64,000 nt of DNA, from NCBI GenBank assembly GCA_018268375.1, contig JAFDWS010000001.1, positions 648,627-712,626 on the forward strand. The letters run 5' to 3'. The stretch is from Armatimonadota bacterium (GTDB lineage Bacteria; Armatimonadota; Fimbriimonadia; Fimbriimonadales; Fimbriimonadaceae). Positions 50,746 through 59,635 of this stretch are shown here, piece after piece (positions within the stretch are counted from its first letter, which is position 1; each line of letters begins with the position of its first letter). Both the position numbers and the translations under genes were made by a program. The notes beneath the pieces were generated by a model. That model was not told the origin of the DNA. It was given only the letters and a program-made list of their open reading frames with translations, and did no database searches.

Positions 50746-51930
50746 CTAATCGAGAATGTACAGCGACACAGGCACGCCCCGGGAGGCAGGCAAGATGCGG
50801 TTGAAGGCGTTTGGCCCAACGGCGTCCGGAATCAACACGACTCGCGTCCTCGTAGAAATCGGTCCTTGCCCGGCGTTTGGTCGAATCGAATTCACGAGGG
50901 CGCTGAACAGACCGAGGGCCGTCTGGAGTGACTGCCGGTTTTCGGCCGGCAGGTTCGTCACAGCGTTCAGAATTTGCGTCCGGATCTCGTTCCCGATCTG
51001 AGTAGAGAAAGCACCGTCTGCAGAGATCGTAAGCCTGGTCTTGTCCTCGGAATCTGATCCAAAGTCGATGAGGTCAAGGCGAGCGTCAAGATTGGCGTTT
51101 CCATTTCCGCTTGGCAGAACAAAGAACTCGACCGACATCGGCACATAGACGTCGGCAGCGACTGTGCCTGCCTTGATCGCAGCCTTGAAGATCAAGGTGA
51201 AACCGTTGGCTGGCACTCCGGCACTTGCGAGGCTAGCGTGCTCGACATAAGGGACGAAGTACATTTCGAAGTTACCGTCGTTCTGCGCGCCACCAAGGGA
51301 GAAGAGAGAGCTGTCAGCGTCGGCGTTTGTTACGGCGGTGCTCAGTGCGTTGAAGACCGCAGTGGCAAATCGGCTGACGTCGATAGTCGCACTGGTGTCC
51401 GAGAATGGCATGTGCGGCGAGTCTTGGCTCCACCGGGCGAACAAAGCAAACCCGGTGCGGTGGCGGCTCGGAAACGCGTTGTTCAGCGCCGCCGTGAGGG
51501 GAGAGTCCAATCGGCGAGTGTCCACCTCCAACTTGACCAGGTTGCCCACGTTCGAGGCGAGGTAGGTTGGGTCTCCGGACACGATTGTAGGCTGTGGTGC
51601 CGAGCTTCCAGGCGCCTCCGACGCCCGCGCGATGCTCAGCAAGACGTAGGATTCGACGATCGGAATGCCCGTCCGCGCGACCGCCACCTCAAAGTTCTTG
51701 ACGCTGTTGACGGTGAGCATCCTGGACTCAAGGCGAGCGGTGGGAGCTTGGCTAGGATTGTGCGTCAGGGTCAGCGTGGCCGATGTCGGATGGCCCAGTC
51801 CATCAAGGCCCGAAATGGTTGCGATCGCCGTCACATTTTGAGGCTGGACGATGCCTCCGCCGGGGCATCCCACGAGGAACGGTGAGAGCGCCACTAACAA
51901 CCACCTACTCTTTCTCTTCATGACTTTCAT
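50746..51930 (-). CDS. Lipoprotein with beta-rich C-terminal region
   Basis: Predicted 394 aa, from the ATG at 51930 or the one three codons later. The signal is basic and ends in a lipobox (LLVALSPFLVGC). The body contains repetitive beta segments (TAIATISGLDGLGHPTSATLTLTHNP, FEVAVARTGIPIVESYVLLSIA), then PFSDTSATIDVSRFATAVFNAL and FTLIFKAAIKAGTVAADVYVPMSVEFFVLP. No family recognised. It is convergent with the HAF-like gene across 167 bp that holds no other gene. Confidence 0.65.
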   Translation of the reverse strand: MKVMKRKSRWLLVALSPFLVGCPGGGIVQPQNVTAIATISGLDGLGHPTSATLTLTHNPSQAPTARLESRMLTVNSVKNFEVAVARTGIPIVESYVLLSIARASEAPGSSAPQPTIVSGDPTYLASNVGNLVKLEVDTRRLDSPLTAALNNAFPSRHRTGFALFARWSQDSPHMPFSDTSATIDVSRFATAVFNALSTAVTNADADSSLFSLGGAQNDGNFEMYFVPYVEHASLASAGVPANGFTLIFKAAIKAGTVAADVYVPMSVEFFVLPSGNGNANLDARLDLIDFGSDSEDKTRLTISADGAFSTQIGNEIRTQILNAVTNLPAENRQSLQTALGLFSALVNSIRPNAGQGPISTRTRVVLIPDAVGPNAFNRILPASRGVPVSLYILD

Positions 51931-52021
51931 TCTTGTCCATGTCACCCCTTTTCGTCCCTGACTTTGGTTAGCTTGATGGAGCAAGCTCCCCTTCCTCGGG
52001 TGCAGCGAAGTCCCGAAGGAG

Positions 52022-52045
52022 CCTGCCCTGGGCGAAGTCGAAGGG
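52022..52045. repeat. Intergenic repeat word CCTGCCCTGGGCGAAGTCGAAGG-like
   Basis: The 239-bp gap between 51931 and 52169 holds CCTGCCCTGGGCGAAGTCGA at 52022-52041, followed by AGGG, and an upstream GTCCCGAAGGAG. This word and close relatives are widespread intergenic repeats in many bacterial genomes, and the segment is related in style to that at 49288-49400. No gene is supported in this gap. Confidence 0.45.
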
Positions 52046-52169
52046 TGCGCAAACATGAGGAAAGGGCAGGGGGATGGAGGAATCGGTCTGCCGCCGACTC
52101 TCAGAGCGGTAGCCACGGATGCTGGCGGCCAGACCGTGCCACGCCCCCCAACAATAAAGACACCGTGAA

Positions 52170-52940
52170 CTAAGGGATTCTCTCGTAGATCACGCTCATG
52201 TCCTTGCCGTAAACAGCCTGATAGCCCGACAAGTTTTGAGACAAACGCTTGCCGTCTTGATCCGGTCGTAAGATCAAGGACTCGTAATCTGCCATCGCAT
52301 TCGAAGGCTCCGGCCCGACAAGGACAATATACGGTCCAGCAGCGAGCCATGGACGTTTCGCGTACCCAGGTTCGGGCGCAGTCCAGTCGCCTTTTCGAAT
52401 CTCGATGGCAGCGGGCACCTGAGTCATCGCTTCAGAGATTCGCTTGTATCGGCCAAGGTATCGATCGTGAAGCGAGGGATCGTCCCGCATGAGCCTAACG
52501 CGATTGTCTGGGACGCCGAACTCAACTGGCGGGTCACTAACGAGCAAGTCACCGTGTTCCGTCACCTTTAGGGTCCAGGCTCCGCCCTTGCGAGCAATTG
52601 TAACAATGTCACCACTGAAAGACCAAGTGTCCTTCCAGGCCTTGTAGCGACCGCCGTACCGGACCGTCTTGTCGTCTCCAAGGATAACCGGAATGATCCC
52701 GTAGTCCAGGAAGTTCATGAGGGCAGCGTTCTCGTCGTTCCCAAAAAAGTGAACGGCCCAGTACTTGCCTCCGACCCTCGTGGTGCGCTCGGCTTGGGGC
52801 TCTCTGACTCTGCTCTCTGGGGGAACTTGACGCTGCACATCGAGCTTGTTGCTGACGGCTTTCGGGCCGCACCCTGTCGAGACGAGGGCGCAAAGCAGGA
52901 GTGAGTTGAACTTCACTGCGGAGTACCGACCTAGCTTCAC
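52170..52940 (-). CDS. Lipoprotein, unknown
   Basis: Predicted 256 aa. The signal ends in a lipobox (LLLCALVSTGC, Cys 24). It is followed by a charged linker and a beta-rich domain: KYWAVHFFGNDENAALMNFLDYGIIPVILGD, WSFSGDIVTIARKGGAWTLKVTEHGDLLVSDP, YIVLVGPEPSNAMADYESLILRPD. No known family. The 160 bp between it and the AT-rich island (52941-53099) holds no supported gene; a 101-codon plus-strand frame there looks spurious. Confidence 0.65.
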   Translation of the reverse strand: MKLGRYSAVKFNSLLLCALVSTGCGPKAVSNKLDVQRQVPPESRVREPQAERTTRVGGKYWAVHFFGNDENAALMNFLDYGIIPVILGDDKTVRYGGRYKAWKDTWSFSGDIVTIARKGGAWTLKVTEHGDLLVSDPPVEFGVPDNRVRLMRDDPSLHDRYLGRYKRISEAMTQVPAAIEIRKGDWTAPEPGYAKRPWLAAGPYIVLVGPEPSNAMADYESLILRPDQDGKRLSQNLSGYQAVYGKDMSVIYERIP

Positions 52941-53099
52941 CTCAATTCTTCTCCCGGCATTAGCCCGAGTATGAACGGCCTTCGAACGGAGGATTCTCCG
53001 TACCGGGGTGGAAACGCACGATCATCCTTTCAACGCCGCCCACCCGTCCCCGTCTACAGCGCCCTTTATGTTGTGAGTCTCGTAGCAGGGACTTGCTTT

Positions 53100-53987
53100 C
53101 TACTTCTTAACAACCGCCATCGATCCGGATTTTACAAACTCCGGATGGTACTCGGGGTATGGAATCGGCTCGGCCTCCCCTCGCACTATCATCCGTCCGA
53201 GCGCTTCTACACAGGACTTGATGCTCGATTTTACCTGATCTCGAAATTCCTTTCCGAACCTGAATCTGACGGATGATTTCGCTATCCTGGCCCGACCCCA
53301 TCCCTTACCTTTCTTGCCTCGGTATGTAATTTCAATCGTAAGTTCATATTCTCCTTCATCAAGCTGAACGGTTTCCATCATAGCGACGGAAGATTCCTCA
53401 ACAATCTTGTCGAATCTCTTCATTAGCTGATCTTGTTCCGCCGTATTCGGTTCGCCTTCCTTGTCAAGGGTTTCCTTTACACTCTGCCCGAATGCAATCA
53501 CCTTCTCTCTCAAATTTGCAATCGCAGCTACCGTCCGTTGATCAAACTCGTCCACGGTACATCGGTAAACCACATATTCCTCTACATCAGCCGCGATGAA
53601 ATGAATCGGGCTAGAAGTGTGAAAATGAAACTCGCCCAAGGGCTTCGATGCTTCTTGCTTTACGGATCCAATATTTTCTAACCGTAACGCAAATCGCTTC
53701 ATATTCGAATTTTCGCCCCTTCGTGTTAAAGCCAGACTAATTTCAGAAATACGGCATGGCCCATTGTCGCTGAACAATACACACTGAGGGAAGACGTATT
53801 CTCCAAGTTCTGTTAGCCTCCAAAAGAATCTACTCGTCAGTTCTACATGTAGCGTCGCGGAAGAAAACCACTTGATGAGCATCGTCGCAAACTGCCAAAG
53901 GGTCCAAGAGGCAGTAACCACAAATGCGAACCACAAGGCCCCCAGAGGCAATCCCGACACGCTCGAAGTTTGGCAGAGGAGGCTCAT
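53100..53987 (-). CDS. Hypothetical membrane-anchored protein in AT-richer island
   Basis: Predicted 295 aa. One N-terminal membrane segment (ALWFAFVVTASWTLWQFATMLIKW) is followed by a beta domain (ATLHVELTSRFFWRLTELGEYVFPQCVLF...RISEISLAL), then a charged helical stretch (VIAFGQSVKETLDKEGEPNTAEQDQLMKRFDKIVEE), and a second beta domain (YELTIEITYRGKKGKGWGRARI). No family recognised. It overlaps the upstream gene by 4 bp (ATGA). Local GC is clearly lower than elsewhere (26/60 in the line from 53461), which suggests a different origin. Probably faces the cytoplasm or periplasm from a single anchor. Confidence 0.6.
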   Translation of the reverse strand: MSLLCQTSSVSGLPLGALWFAFVVTASWTLWQFATMLIKWFSSATLHVELTSRFFWRLTELGEYVFPQCVLFSDNGPCRISEISLALTRRGENSNMKRFALRLENIGSVKQEASKPLGEFHFHTSSPIHFIAADVEEYVVYRCTVDEFDQRTVAAIANLREKVIAFGQSVKETLDKEGEPNTAEQDQLMKRFDKIVEESSVAMMETVQLDEGEYELTIEITYRGKKGKGWGRARIAKSSVRFRFGKEFRDQVKSSIKSCVEALGRMIVRGEAEPIPYPEYHPEFVKSGSMAVVKK

Positions 53988-54352
53988 ACTAGCAAGTCGC
54001 CCTCGATAGCCATCGGATTAAAAGCCGACAGCCCTGCTGCAGAGGCCGTGTCAAATACGGCCGACCAGGATCCAGCCGTCCTTAGTCTCGTTCCAAAAAG
54101 CGATGAGAAGCTCGAGCTTTCCTCCTGCATCTCTCTGAAGCGTTCTAATAGCCACAATCCATTCCCTTGTCGTAGCGCAAGGCGAACAACGCCTTTGGGA
54201 ATGAGGAAAGTGTCATCAGTACCATCCGGCGATACCCGTTGGCATACTGTAAAGGATGTTTGAGTGACGCCGACCGCAATTTCTGCTAGAAGGAACTTTT
54301 CGTTGAGAATTCGCTTGATAGTGCCGGCGATCTTAATATCAGATTCAATCAT
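53984..54352 (-). CDS. Hypothetical protein in AT-richer island
   Basis: Predicted 122 aa. No signal peptide. Strands and turns alternate (IKIAGTIKRILNEKFLLAEIAVGVTQTSFTVCQRV, TFLIPKGVVRLALRQGNGLWLLERF), and a Ser-rich segment follows (EESSSFSSLFGTRL). No family recognised. It is translated just before and coupled to the 295-aa membrane protein. It starts 15 bp after the end of nrdJ (stop at 54368) in the same direction, so some read-through from nrdJ is possible. AT-rich relative to its neighbours. Confidence 0.55.
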   Translation of the reverse strand: MIESDIKIAGTIKRILNEKFLLAEIAVGVTQTSFTVCQRVSPDGTDDTFLIPKGVVRLALRQGNGLWLLERFREMQEESSSFSSLFGTRLRTAGSWSAVFDTASAAGLSAFNPMAIEGDLLV

Positions 54353-54367
54353 TGCCCTGAGTCCTGG

Positions 54368-57300
54368 CTACGAGCACCCACTCGTCTCGCCGCATGTGTT
54401 GCACTTCAGACAGACCCCGTTCCGCACAAGCGTGAACGCCCCACAAGCCGTGCAAGGATCACCTTCGTAGCCCTTCAGACGGGCGATGCGGACGGCTTCG
54501 CCTTGGGAAGACGGTGGGGATTGTGAGGGTTGCGGGGACGGTTTGCGGCCGTTCGAAGGTTTGTCTCCGTCGAGCGTCGCGTACGAAGCCGCCGAAGCAA
54601 CACCGACCGCCACCCTTGCAACCTCACCACCCTGACCATCTTCACCACCCTGACCGCCCTGACGATCCTGACCACCCTTACCATCCTGACCTCCCTGCCC
54701 CTCCATCAAATCCCCTTTCCGAAACCCACGGCTGTCGTGGTCCTCTCGGGTGACGCCGGGGGCGATGTCCACATCGCCGCGGTCTTCTTCCTCCTCGAAC
54801 TCGAGCGCGGCTTGGCCGCTGGCCCCGACATAGTCGTGCCGAGTGTCTTCGGGAGAGACTTGCACCAGGTCGTACCGGCCGAGATAAGTCATCGCCAGCT
54901 CGCGGAAGATGTAGTCGATCACCGAGGTGGACATCTTGATGTTGTCGTGCCCGAAGACGATGCCGTTTGGCTCGAACCGGGTGAAGACGAAGGCCTCCAC
55001 GAACTCCTCGAGCGGGACGCCGTACTGCAGACCGAGCGAGACGGCGATGGCGAAACAGTTCATGAGGCTGCGGAAGGCCGCCCCCTCCCGGTGCATGTCC
55101 ACGAAGATCTCGCCGAGGCTGCCGTCCTCGTGCTCGCCGGTGCGCAAATACACCTTGTGCCCGCCGACGATCGCCTTCTGCGTGTAGCCACGGCGACGAC
55201 CCGGCATCAACCGGCGCTTCGAAATGTAGCGATAGACGAGTTTTTGGGCGGCGTCCGACGCCGTAAGGGGTAAGGGCTGTGAGGCGGGCTTCAGCCAATC
55301 CTCACCATCCTGACCACCCTGACCCTCTTCCATCGAAGCCTCCAAGATCGCCGCGGCGGCATCGTCGGTGCTCGCGTTCAGCGGCTGACTGAGCTTGCTG
55401 CCGTCGCGATAGAGCGCGTTCGCCTTCAGCGCGAGCTTCCACGAGAGCATATAGGCGTCCTTGATGTCGCTGACCGTCGCGTTCGCGGGCAGGTTGATCG
55501 TCTTGCTGATCGCCCCCGAAAGGAACGGCTGCGCCGCCGCCATCATACGGATGTGCCCCTCGGCGCTGATGAAGCGCTGCCCCTTCTTGCCGCACTTGTT
55601 CGCGCAGTCGAAGACGGGATAGTGGGCAGGATCGAGGTGGGGCGCGCCCTCGATCGTCATCGTGCCGCAGACATAGTCGTTGGCGACCTCGACATCCTCC
55701 TTGCTGAAGCCGAGCGCGGCGAGCATGTCGAACGACCAGTCATTCAACTGGTCTTCCGAGAACCCAAGCTGATTCTTACAGAATTCCTCGCCAAAGGTGT
55801 ACTTATTAAAGGCAAAGCGAAGCTCGAAGGCATCTTTGAGGGCACCCTCAAGCTTGGCCAGAGCCTCATCGGTAAACCCCTTGGCCCGCAGGGTCTCATG
55901 GTTGATACCAGGCGCTCCCTTCAGCGTGCCATGGCCCACCGTGTAGGCGACGATGTCCTCGATCTGCTCCTGGCTATATCCAAGTTTATGCAGAGCAACC
56001 GGTACGGATTGGTTGACAATCTTGAAGTAGCCACCGCCCGCCAGCTTCTTGAACTTCACGAGGGCGAAGTCCGGCTCGATACCGGTGGTGTCGCAATCCA
56101 TGACCAGTCCGATCGTTCCGGTCGGGGCCAGCACCGTCACCTGGGCGTTTCTGAACCCGTTCTTCTCCCCCGTTTTCAAGGCGCTGTCCCACGCCGACTG
56201 GGCGGCCCGGAGCATCTCGGTCGGGCAGAACTCGGGGTTGATGCCGACCGGTCTCACGCCGATCTTCTCGTATTCATCGTTCGGCGCGTTGTAAGCGGCG
56301 CGCCGGTGGTTGCGCATGACCCGCAGCATGTGCTCCTTGTTCTTCTCGTAGCCGGGGAAGGTGCCGAGCTCGCCCGCCATCTCCGCGCTCGTCGCGTAGC
56401 TTTCGCCGCCGAGCACCGAGGTCAAGGCGCCCGAGATGGCGAATCCTTCGTCCGAATCATAAGGGATGGCCATCTGCATCAGCAAAGCGCCGAGGTTGGC
56501 ATAACCCAGGCCAAGCGTGCGGAAGTCGTAACTGAGTTGGGCGATCTCGCGGCTCGGGAACTGCGCCATGAGCACGCTGACCTCGAGCACGATGGTCCAA
56601 AGCCGGATGGCATGGCGATAACCTTCGATGTCGAACTGGCCGGTCTTCGCGTCGTAGAGCGTGACCAAGTTGATGCTGGCCAGGTTGCAGGCGGTGTCAT
56701 CAAGGAACATGTACTCGCTGCACGGATTGCTCGCATTGATTCGGCCGCTCTCCGGGCAGGTGTGCCAGTCGTTGATGGTCGTGTCGTACTGGGTGCCAGG
56801 GTCGGCGCTGTGCCAGGCTGAGGTGCAGATCTCGTCCCAGAGCTCGCGGGCACGCAGTGTCTTGGTCACACGCCCGTCCGTCCTCGCCTTGAGGTGCCAG
56901 TCCTCGTCGGCCTCGACCGCACTCAGAAACTCGTTGCTGACACGCACTGAATTGTTGGAGTTTTGGCCTGAAACTGTCACATAAGCTTCGCTCTCGTAGC
57001 CCGTGTCGAACACGGGGAACTCGATACCGGTATAGCCTTGCTGGGCGAGCTGGATCGCTCTCTGGATGTAGTTCGGACTGATGCCGGCGATCTTCGCGAG
57101 GGCAATCGCGCGGCGAAGTTCGGGGCTGAACGTCTTGGCTCCTCCCCCGACCCCCTCCTCATATTCTGAGGACGACGAGGCTCCTGAATGGTACGCCTTC
57201 ATGATTGCATTGAGGTGCTCGTTGTTCAGCTTCGAGCCAGTGACCAGCGCGGCCACCTTCTGCTCCTCATAGACCTTCCAATTGACGAAAGTCTCGATGT

Positions 57301-58117
57301 CCGGATGGTCGACGTCGAGGCAGACCATCTTCGCGGCACGGCGCGTTGTGCCGCCGCTCTTGATGGCGCCGGCGCTTCGGTCACCGACCTTGAGGAAGCT
57401 CATGAGGCCGCTGCTGCGTCCGCCACCACTGAGCCTCTCGTTCTCGCCACGAATGCTAGAGAAGTTCGTGCCGACCCCGCTGCCGTACTTAAAGATGCGG
57501 GCCTCGCGGGTCCAGAGATCCATGATGCCGCCGTCGTTGACGAGGTCGTCCTTGACGCTCAGGATGAAGCAAGCGTGCGGCTGGGGGCGCTCATAGGCGT
57601 TCTTGCTCCGCTCGAGCTGCCCGGTCTTGGGATCGACGTAATAGTGGCCCTGGGGCACACCTTCGATCCCGTAGGCGAAGTGAAGGCCGGTGTTGAACCA
57701 TTGCGGGCTGTTGGGCGCGGCGACCTGGCGCGCAAGCATGTTGCACAGCTCGTCATAGAAAGCGGTGGCGTCCGCTTCGGAGTCGAAATAGCCGAACTTC
57801 TCGCCCCAATGACGCCAGCAGCCGGCCAGGCGGTGGAAGACTTGCCGGGAGTCGACTTCGTGGTCGACGGCGGGAGCATCGAGATCGAGCGTGTCGTTCT
57901 GCCGGTTGCCTGCCCCCGATTGCAGCCCAGCCTTCCGGAAGTACTTCTGCGCAAGGATGTCGGTCGCAACCTGCGACCATTGTGCCGGCACCATGACCCC
58001 CTCCATCTTGAAAACGGTGGAACCGTCGGGATTGCGGATCTCGCTGGTGCGGGGCTCGAAGGCGATGCCTTCGTACCGGTCTTTGCCGGCTTGCGTGAAG
58101 TACCTGTTGATTTTCAT
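54368..58117 (-). CDS. nrdJ: Adenosylcobalamin-dependent (class II) ribonucleoside-diphosphate reductase
   Basis: Predicted 1249 aa from the ATG at 58117. Key residues are the disulfide pair Cys 183 (HACFILS) and Cys 477, and the thiyl-radical Cys 466 in SNPCSE, with [13 protein letters not shown] and [15 protein letters not shown] nearby. A late region ([32 protein letters not shown]) and a C-terminal zinc-ribbon-like [27 protein letters not shown] are typical of long NrdJ proteins. It makes deoxynucleotides with vitamin B12 and needs no oxygen. Two in-frame Gly/Gln/Asp-rich insertions are encoded by 9-bp minisatellites (54627-54698 and 55296-55331). It lies 37 bp after nrdR. Confidence 0.96.
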   Translation of the reverse strand: MKINRYFTQAGKDRYEGIAFEPRTSEIRNPDGSTVFKMEGVMVPAQWSQVATDILAQKYFRKAGLQSGAGNRQNDTLDLDAPAVDHEVDSRQVFHRLAGCWRHWGEKFGYFDSEADATAFYDELCNMLARQVAAPNSPQWFNTGLHFAYGIEGVPQGHYYVDPKTGQLERSKNAYERPQPHACFILSVKDDLVNDGGIMDLWTREARIFKYGSGVGTNFSSIRGENERLSGGGRSSGLMSFLKVGDRSAGAIKSGGTTRRAAKMVCLDVDHPDIETFVNWKVYEEQKVAALVTGSKLNNEHLNAIMKAYHSGASSSSEYEEGVGGGAKTFSPELRRAIALAKIAGISPNYIQRAIQLAQQGYTGIEFPVFDTGYESEAYVTVSGQNSNNSVRVSNEFLSAVEADEDWHLKARTDGRVTKTLRARELWDEICTSAWHSADPGTQYDTTINDWHTCPESGRINASNPCSEYMFLDDTACNLASINLVTLYDAKTGQFDIEGYRHAIRLWTIVLEVSVLMAQFPSREIAQLSYDFRTLGLGYANLGALLMQMAIPYDSDEGFAISGALTSVLGGESYATSAEMAGELGTFPGYEKNKEHMLRVMRNHRRAAYNAPNDEYEKIGVRPVGINPEFCPTEMLRAAQSAWDSALKTGEKNGFRNAQVTVLAPTGTIGLVMDCDTTGIEPDFALVKFKKLAGGGYFKIVNQSVPVALHKLGYSQEQIEDIVAYTVGHGTLKGAPGINHETLRAKGFTDEALAKLEGALKDAFELRFAFNKYTFGEEFCKNQLGFSEDQLNDWSFDMLAALGFSKEDVEVANDYVCGTMTIEGAPHLDPAHYPVFDCANKCGKKGQRFISAEGHIRMMAAAQPFLSGAISKTINLPANATVSDIKDAYMLSWKLALKANALYRDGSKLSQPLNASTDDAAAAILEASMEEGQGGQDGEDWLKPASQPLPLTASDAAQKLVYRYISKRRLMPGRRRGYTQKAIVGGHKVYLRTGEHEDGSLGEIFVDMHREGAAFRSLMNCFAIAVSLGLQYGVPLEEFVEAFVFTRFEPNGIVFGHDNIKMSTSVIDYIFRELAMTYLGRYDLVQVSPEDTRHDYVGASGQAALEFEEEEDRGDVDIAPGVTREDHDSRGFRKGDLMEGQGGQDGKGGQDRQGGQGGEDGQGGEVARVAVGVASAASYATLDGDKPSNGRKPSPQPSQSPPSSQGEAVRIARLKGYEGDPCTACGAFTLVRNGVCLKCNTCGETSGCS
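54627..54698. repeat. 9-bp minisatellite inside nrdJ, eight units
   Basis: Units vary around CCACCCTGA / CCATCCTGA. In the nrdJ frame they encode a run of [18 protein letters not shown] and DGQ triplets between the catalytic region and the C-terminal zinc ribbon. A related 4-unit tract lies at 55296-55331 in the same gene. Confidence 0.85.
55296..55331. repeat. 9-bp minisatellite inside nrdJ, four units
   Basis: Units CAATCCTCA, CCATCCTGA, CCACCCTGA and CCCTCTTCC share the consensus of the tract at 54627-54698. They encode [11 protein letters not shown] after [10 protein letters not shown] and before the conserved [11 protein letters not shown] region. Confidence 0.75.
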
Positions 58118-58154
58118 TCGTTGTCTTCCGTGATTTGTCGACTTATGTCTACTA

Positions 58155-58649
58155 TTATAGCTTGGATTGGGCCAGTTCTGGCCCTCTTTGAGCCCTCTTT
58201 TTGGGGGCGAGGTCGCGGACGGTCTCGGCGAACTGGGCGGGGTCTTGGAACTCCCGGTAAACGCTCGCAAACCGGACGAACGCGACGTGGTCGAGCCGCC
58301 TCAATTCGCGCATGACTCTGTCGCCGACGGCTTGGCTCGGCACGTCGTCCTCGCAGAGGTCGAAGAGGTCCCGTTCGATCCGGGCCGCCGCCTCGCGAAG
58401 TTGGTCGAGGGTGACGGGGCGCTTGCGGCACGCGGTGACCATTCCACCGAGCACCTTTTCGCGGTCGAACTCTTCCCTCCCCCCACTTCGTTTGGCCACG
58501 AAGAGGCGGGGCTTCTCGGGAGCCTCGAACGTCGTGAACCGGCGTTCGCACTTGTCGCACTCACGCCTCCGACGGATGGCTTCGCCTTCTCGGGCGGGCC
58601 GGGAATCGAGCACCCTCTGCTCGCTGTGGCCGCAATAGGGACACTTCAT
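58155..58649 (-). CDS. nrdR: Transcriptional repressor NrdR
   Basis: Predicted 164 aa. The N-terminal zinc ribbon [17 protein letters not shown]...[18 protein letters not shown] (two CxxC pairs) is followed by the ATP-cone domain, with [31 protein letters not shown] and [15 protein letters not shown], exactly as in NrdR. It senses ATP/dATP and represses ribonucleotide reductase genes by binding paired NrdR boxes. It is upstream of nrdJ by 37 bp, so it probably autoregulates the operon through the sites at 58710-58755. Length is normal. Confidence 0.97.
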   Translation of the reverse strand: MKCPYCGHSEQRVLDSRPAREGEAIRRRRECDKCERRFTTFEAPEKPRLFVAKRSGGREEFDREKVLGGMVTACRKRPVTLDQLREAAARIERDLFDLCEDDVPSQAVGDRVMRELRRLDHVAFVRFASVYREFQDPAQFAETVRDLAPKKRAQRGPELAQSKL

Positions 58650-58709
58650 TCTGAGTCTTTCCTGCCTGCGGGAGCCCCCGTCGGCTGCCCACCGACATCA
58701 CCCGCCTAG

Positions 58710-58755
58710 CCCCAATATATAGGGGCGCAGGGGTAAGGACGCCACTAGATAGGGG
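58710..58755 (-). promoter_or_regulatory. Pair of NrdR-box-like sites upstream of nrdR-nrdJ
   Basis: Box 1, CCCCAATATATAGGGG (58710-58725), is a near-palindrome with the AATATATA core of the NrdR consensus (acaCwATATaTwGtgt). Box 2 (58740-58755) contains ACTAGATAGGGG, matching box 1 at 10 of 12 positions. The boxes begin 30 bp apart, about three helical turns, as known NrdR operators do. They lie 61-106 bp before the nrdR ATG. Confidence 0.75.
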
Positions 58756-58869
58756 AATGTCGCAGTTTTTTTCTCAACTGGTTTTGCGACTTCCTGTGAG
58801 GGAAACCTATGCCCCAGGTTCGGCGCGCAGTACCTTGGGCGAAGCAGCGGTCGTATAGAACTGTGACCC

Positions 58870-59208
58870 ATGCTCACCGTACTCAAAACGATCTGCCTCC
58901 TCGTCCTGTCGAACACCTTCATGAACGCGGCCTGGTACGGTCACTTGAAGTTCAAGAGCGCGCCATTGTTCCTGACGATCCTGGCCTCTTGGGGCCTGGC
59001 GTTCTTCGAATACTGCCTCCAGGTTCCTGCGAACAGGATGGGGAGCGAGACCCTGAGCGTGACGCAATTGAAGGTCATCCAGGAGTTATTGAGCATCACG
59101 ACCTTTGCCCTTTTCGCCTTGTTCGTTTTCAAGGAGAAGCCGACCATCAACCACGGCATTTCGTTCGCGCTCCTCGTTGGGGCGGCGTTCTTTGCGGCTC
59201 GGAAGTGA
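58870..59208 (+). CDS. DUF486 family membrane protein
   Basis: Predicted 112 aa with four hydrophobic segments. The signature LSNTFMNAAWYGHLKFKSAPLFLTILASWGLAFFEYCLQVPANRMGS and LKVIQELLSITTFALFALFVFKEKP is the DUF486 pattern ('NxFMxxAWYGHLKF...FFEYCLQVPANR'), a small four-helix family distantly similar to small multidrug-resistance proteins. Transport function is presumed, not shown. It diverges from nrdR over 220 bp that contains the NrdR-box pair. Confidence 0.9.
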   Translation: MLTVLKTICLLVLSNTFMNAAWYGHLKFKSAPLFLTILASWGLAFFEYCLQVPANRMGSETLSVTQLKVIQELLSITTFALFALFVFKEKPTINHGISFALLVGAAFFAARK

Positions 59209-59236
59209 CGAACGGATCCCACTTTGCAGTCCGGGT

Positions 59237-59635
59237 TCAGCGCCCTTGCTTTCTGTTCCTGATGGCTTCTTCAAGAACTCGGCGGACTCGTTCGCTCTTG
59301 GCTGCACCGACGGCCGTCTTGAGCCATGGATTATTCGCTTCAATGGTTGGATCAGCACCGTGCTCGAGCAGAAATACGACGACATCGTAGTGGTCGTTTT
59401 CGGACGCTACCATGAGAGCTGTGCTCTCGTCCTCCCAATGCGAATCAACAGGAGCCCCTTCGGCCAGCATTCGCTTAACACCGCCCAAATCTCCCTTTTG
59501 TGCGTAGCCCCACATTCTCTCCTGCTTGTCATTCTCGATAAGCGACCAGGCGACCAGACCAATCCCGCCGACGACGCAGAGGACGACCAAAGCCACCACA
59601 GCACCAAGAAGGAATGGAAATGCGCCGCGCTTCAC
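59237..59635 (-). CDS. Membrane-anchored ankyrin-repeat protein
   Basis: Predicted 132 aa. One N-terminal membrane helix (FPFLLGAVVALVVLCVVGGIGLVAWSLI) is followed by ankyrin-type repeats: MWGYAQKGDLGGVKRMLAEGAPVDSHWEDESTALMVASENDHYDVVVFLLEHGADPTIEANNPWLKTAVGAAKS. These cover about two and a half repeats of the 33-residue ANK consensus. It probably presents a protein-binding surface at the membrane. It overlaps the AraC gene by 4 bp, so the two are co-transcribed. Confidence 0.8.
   Translation of the reverse strand: MKRGAFPFLLGAVVALVVLCVVGGIGLVAWSLIENDKQERMWGYAQKGDLGGVKRMLAEGAPVDSHWEDESTALMVASENDHYDVVVFLLEHGADPTIEANNPWLKTAVGAAKSERVRRVLEEAIRNRKQGR

Noticed and set aside
52971..53276. 101-codon plus-strand frame before the AT-rich island
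   Set aside because: It has one hydrophobic stretch but overlaps the end of the 295-aa gene and has no ribosome site or conserved motif that I can see; not included as a gene.
57188..58315. Long plus-strand frame opposite nrdJ and nrdR
   Set aside because: It is antisense to strongly conserved nrdJ sequence and shows no motif.
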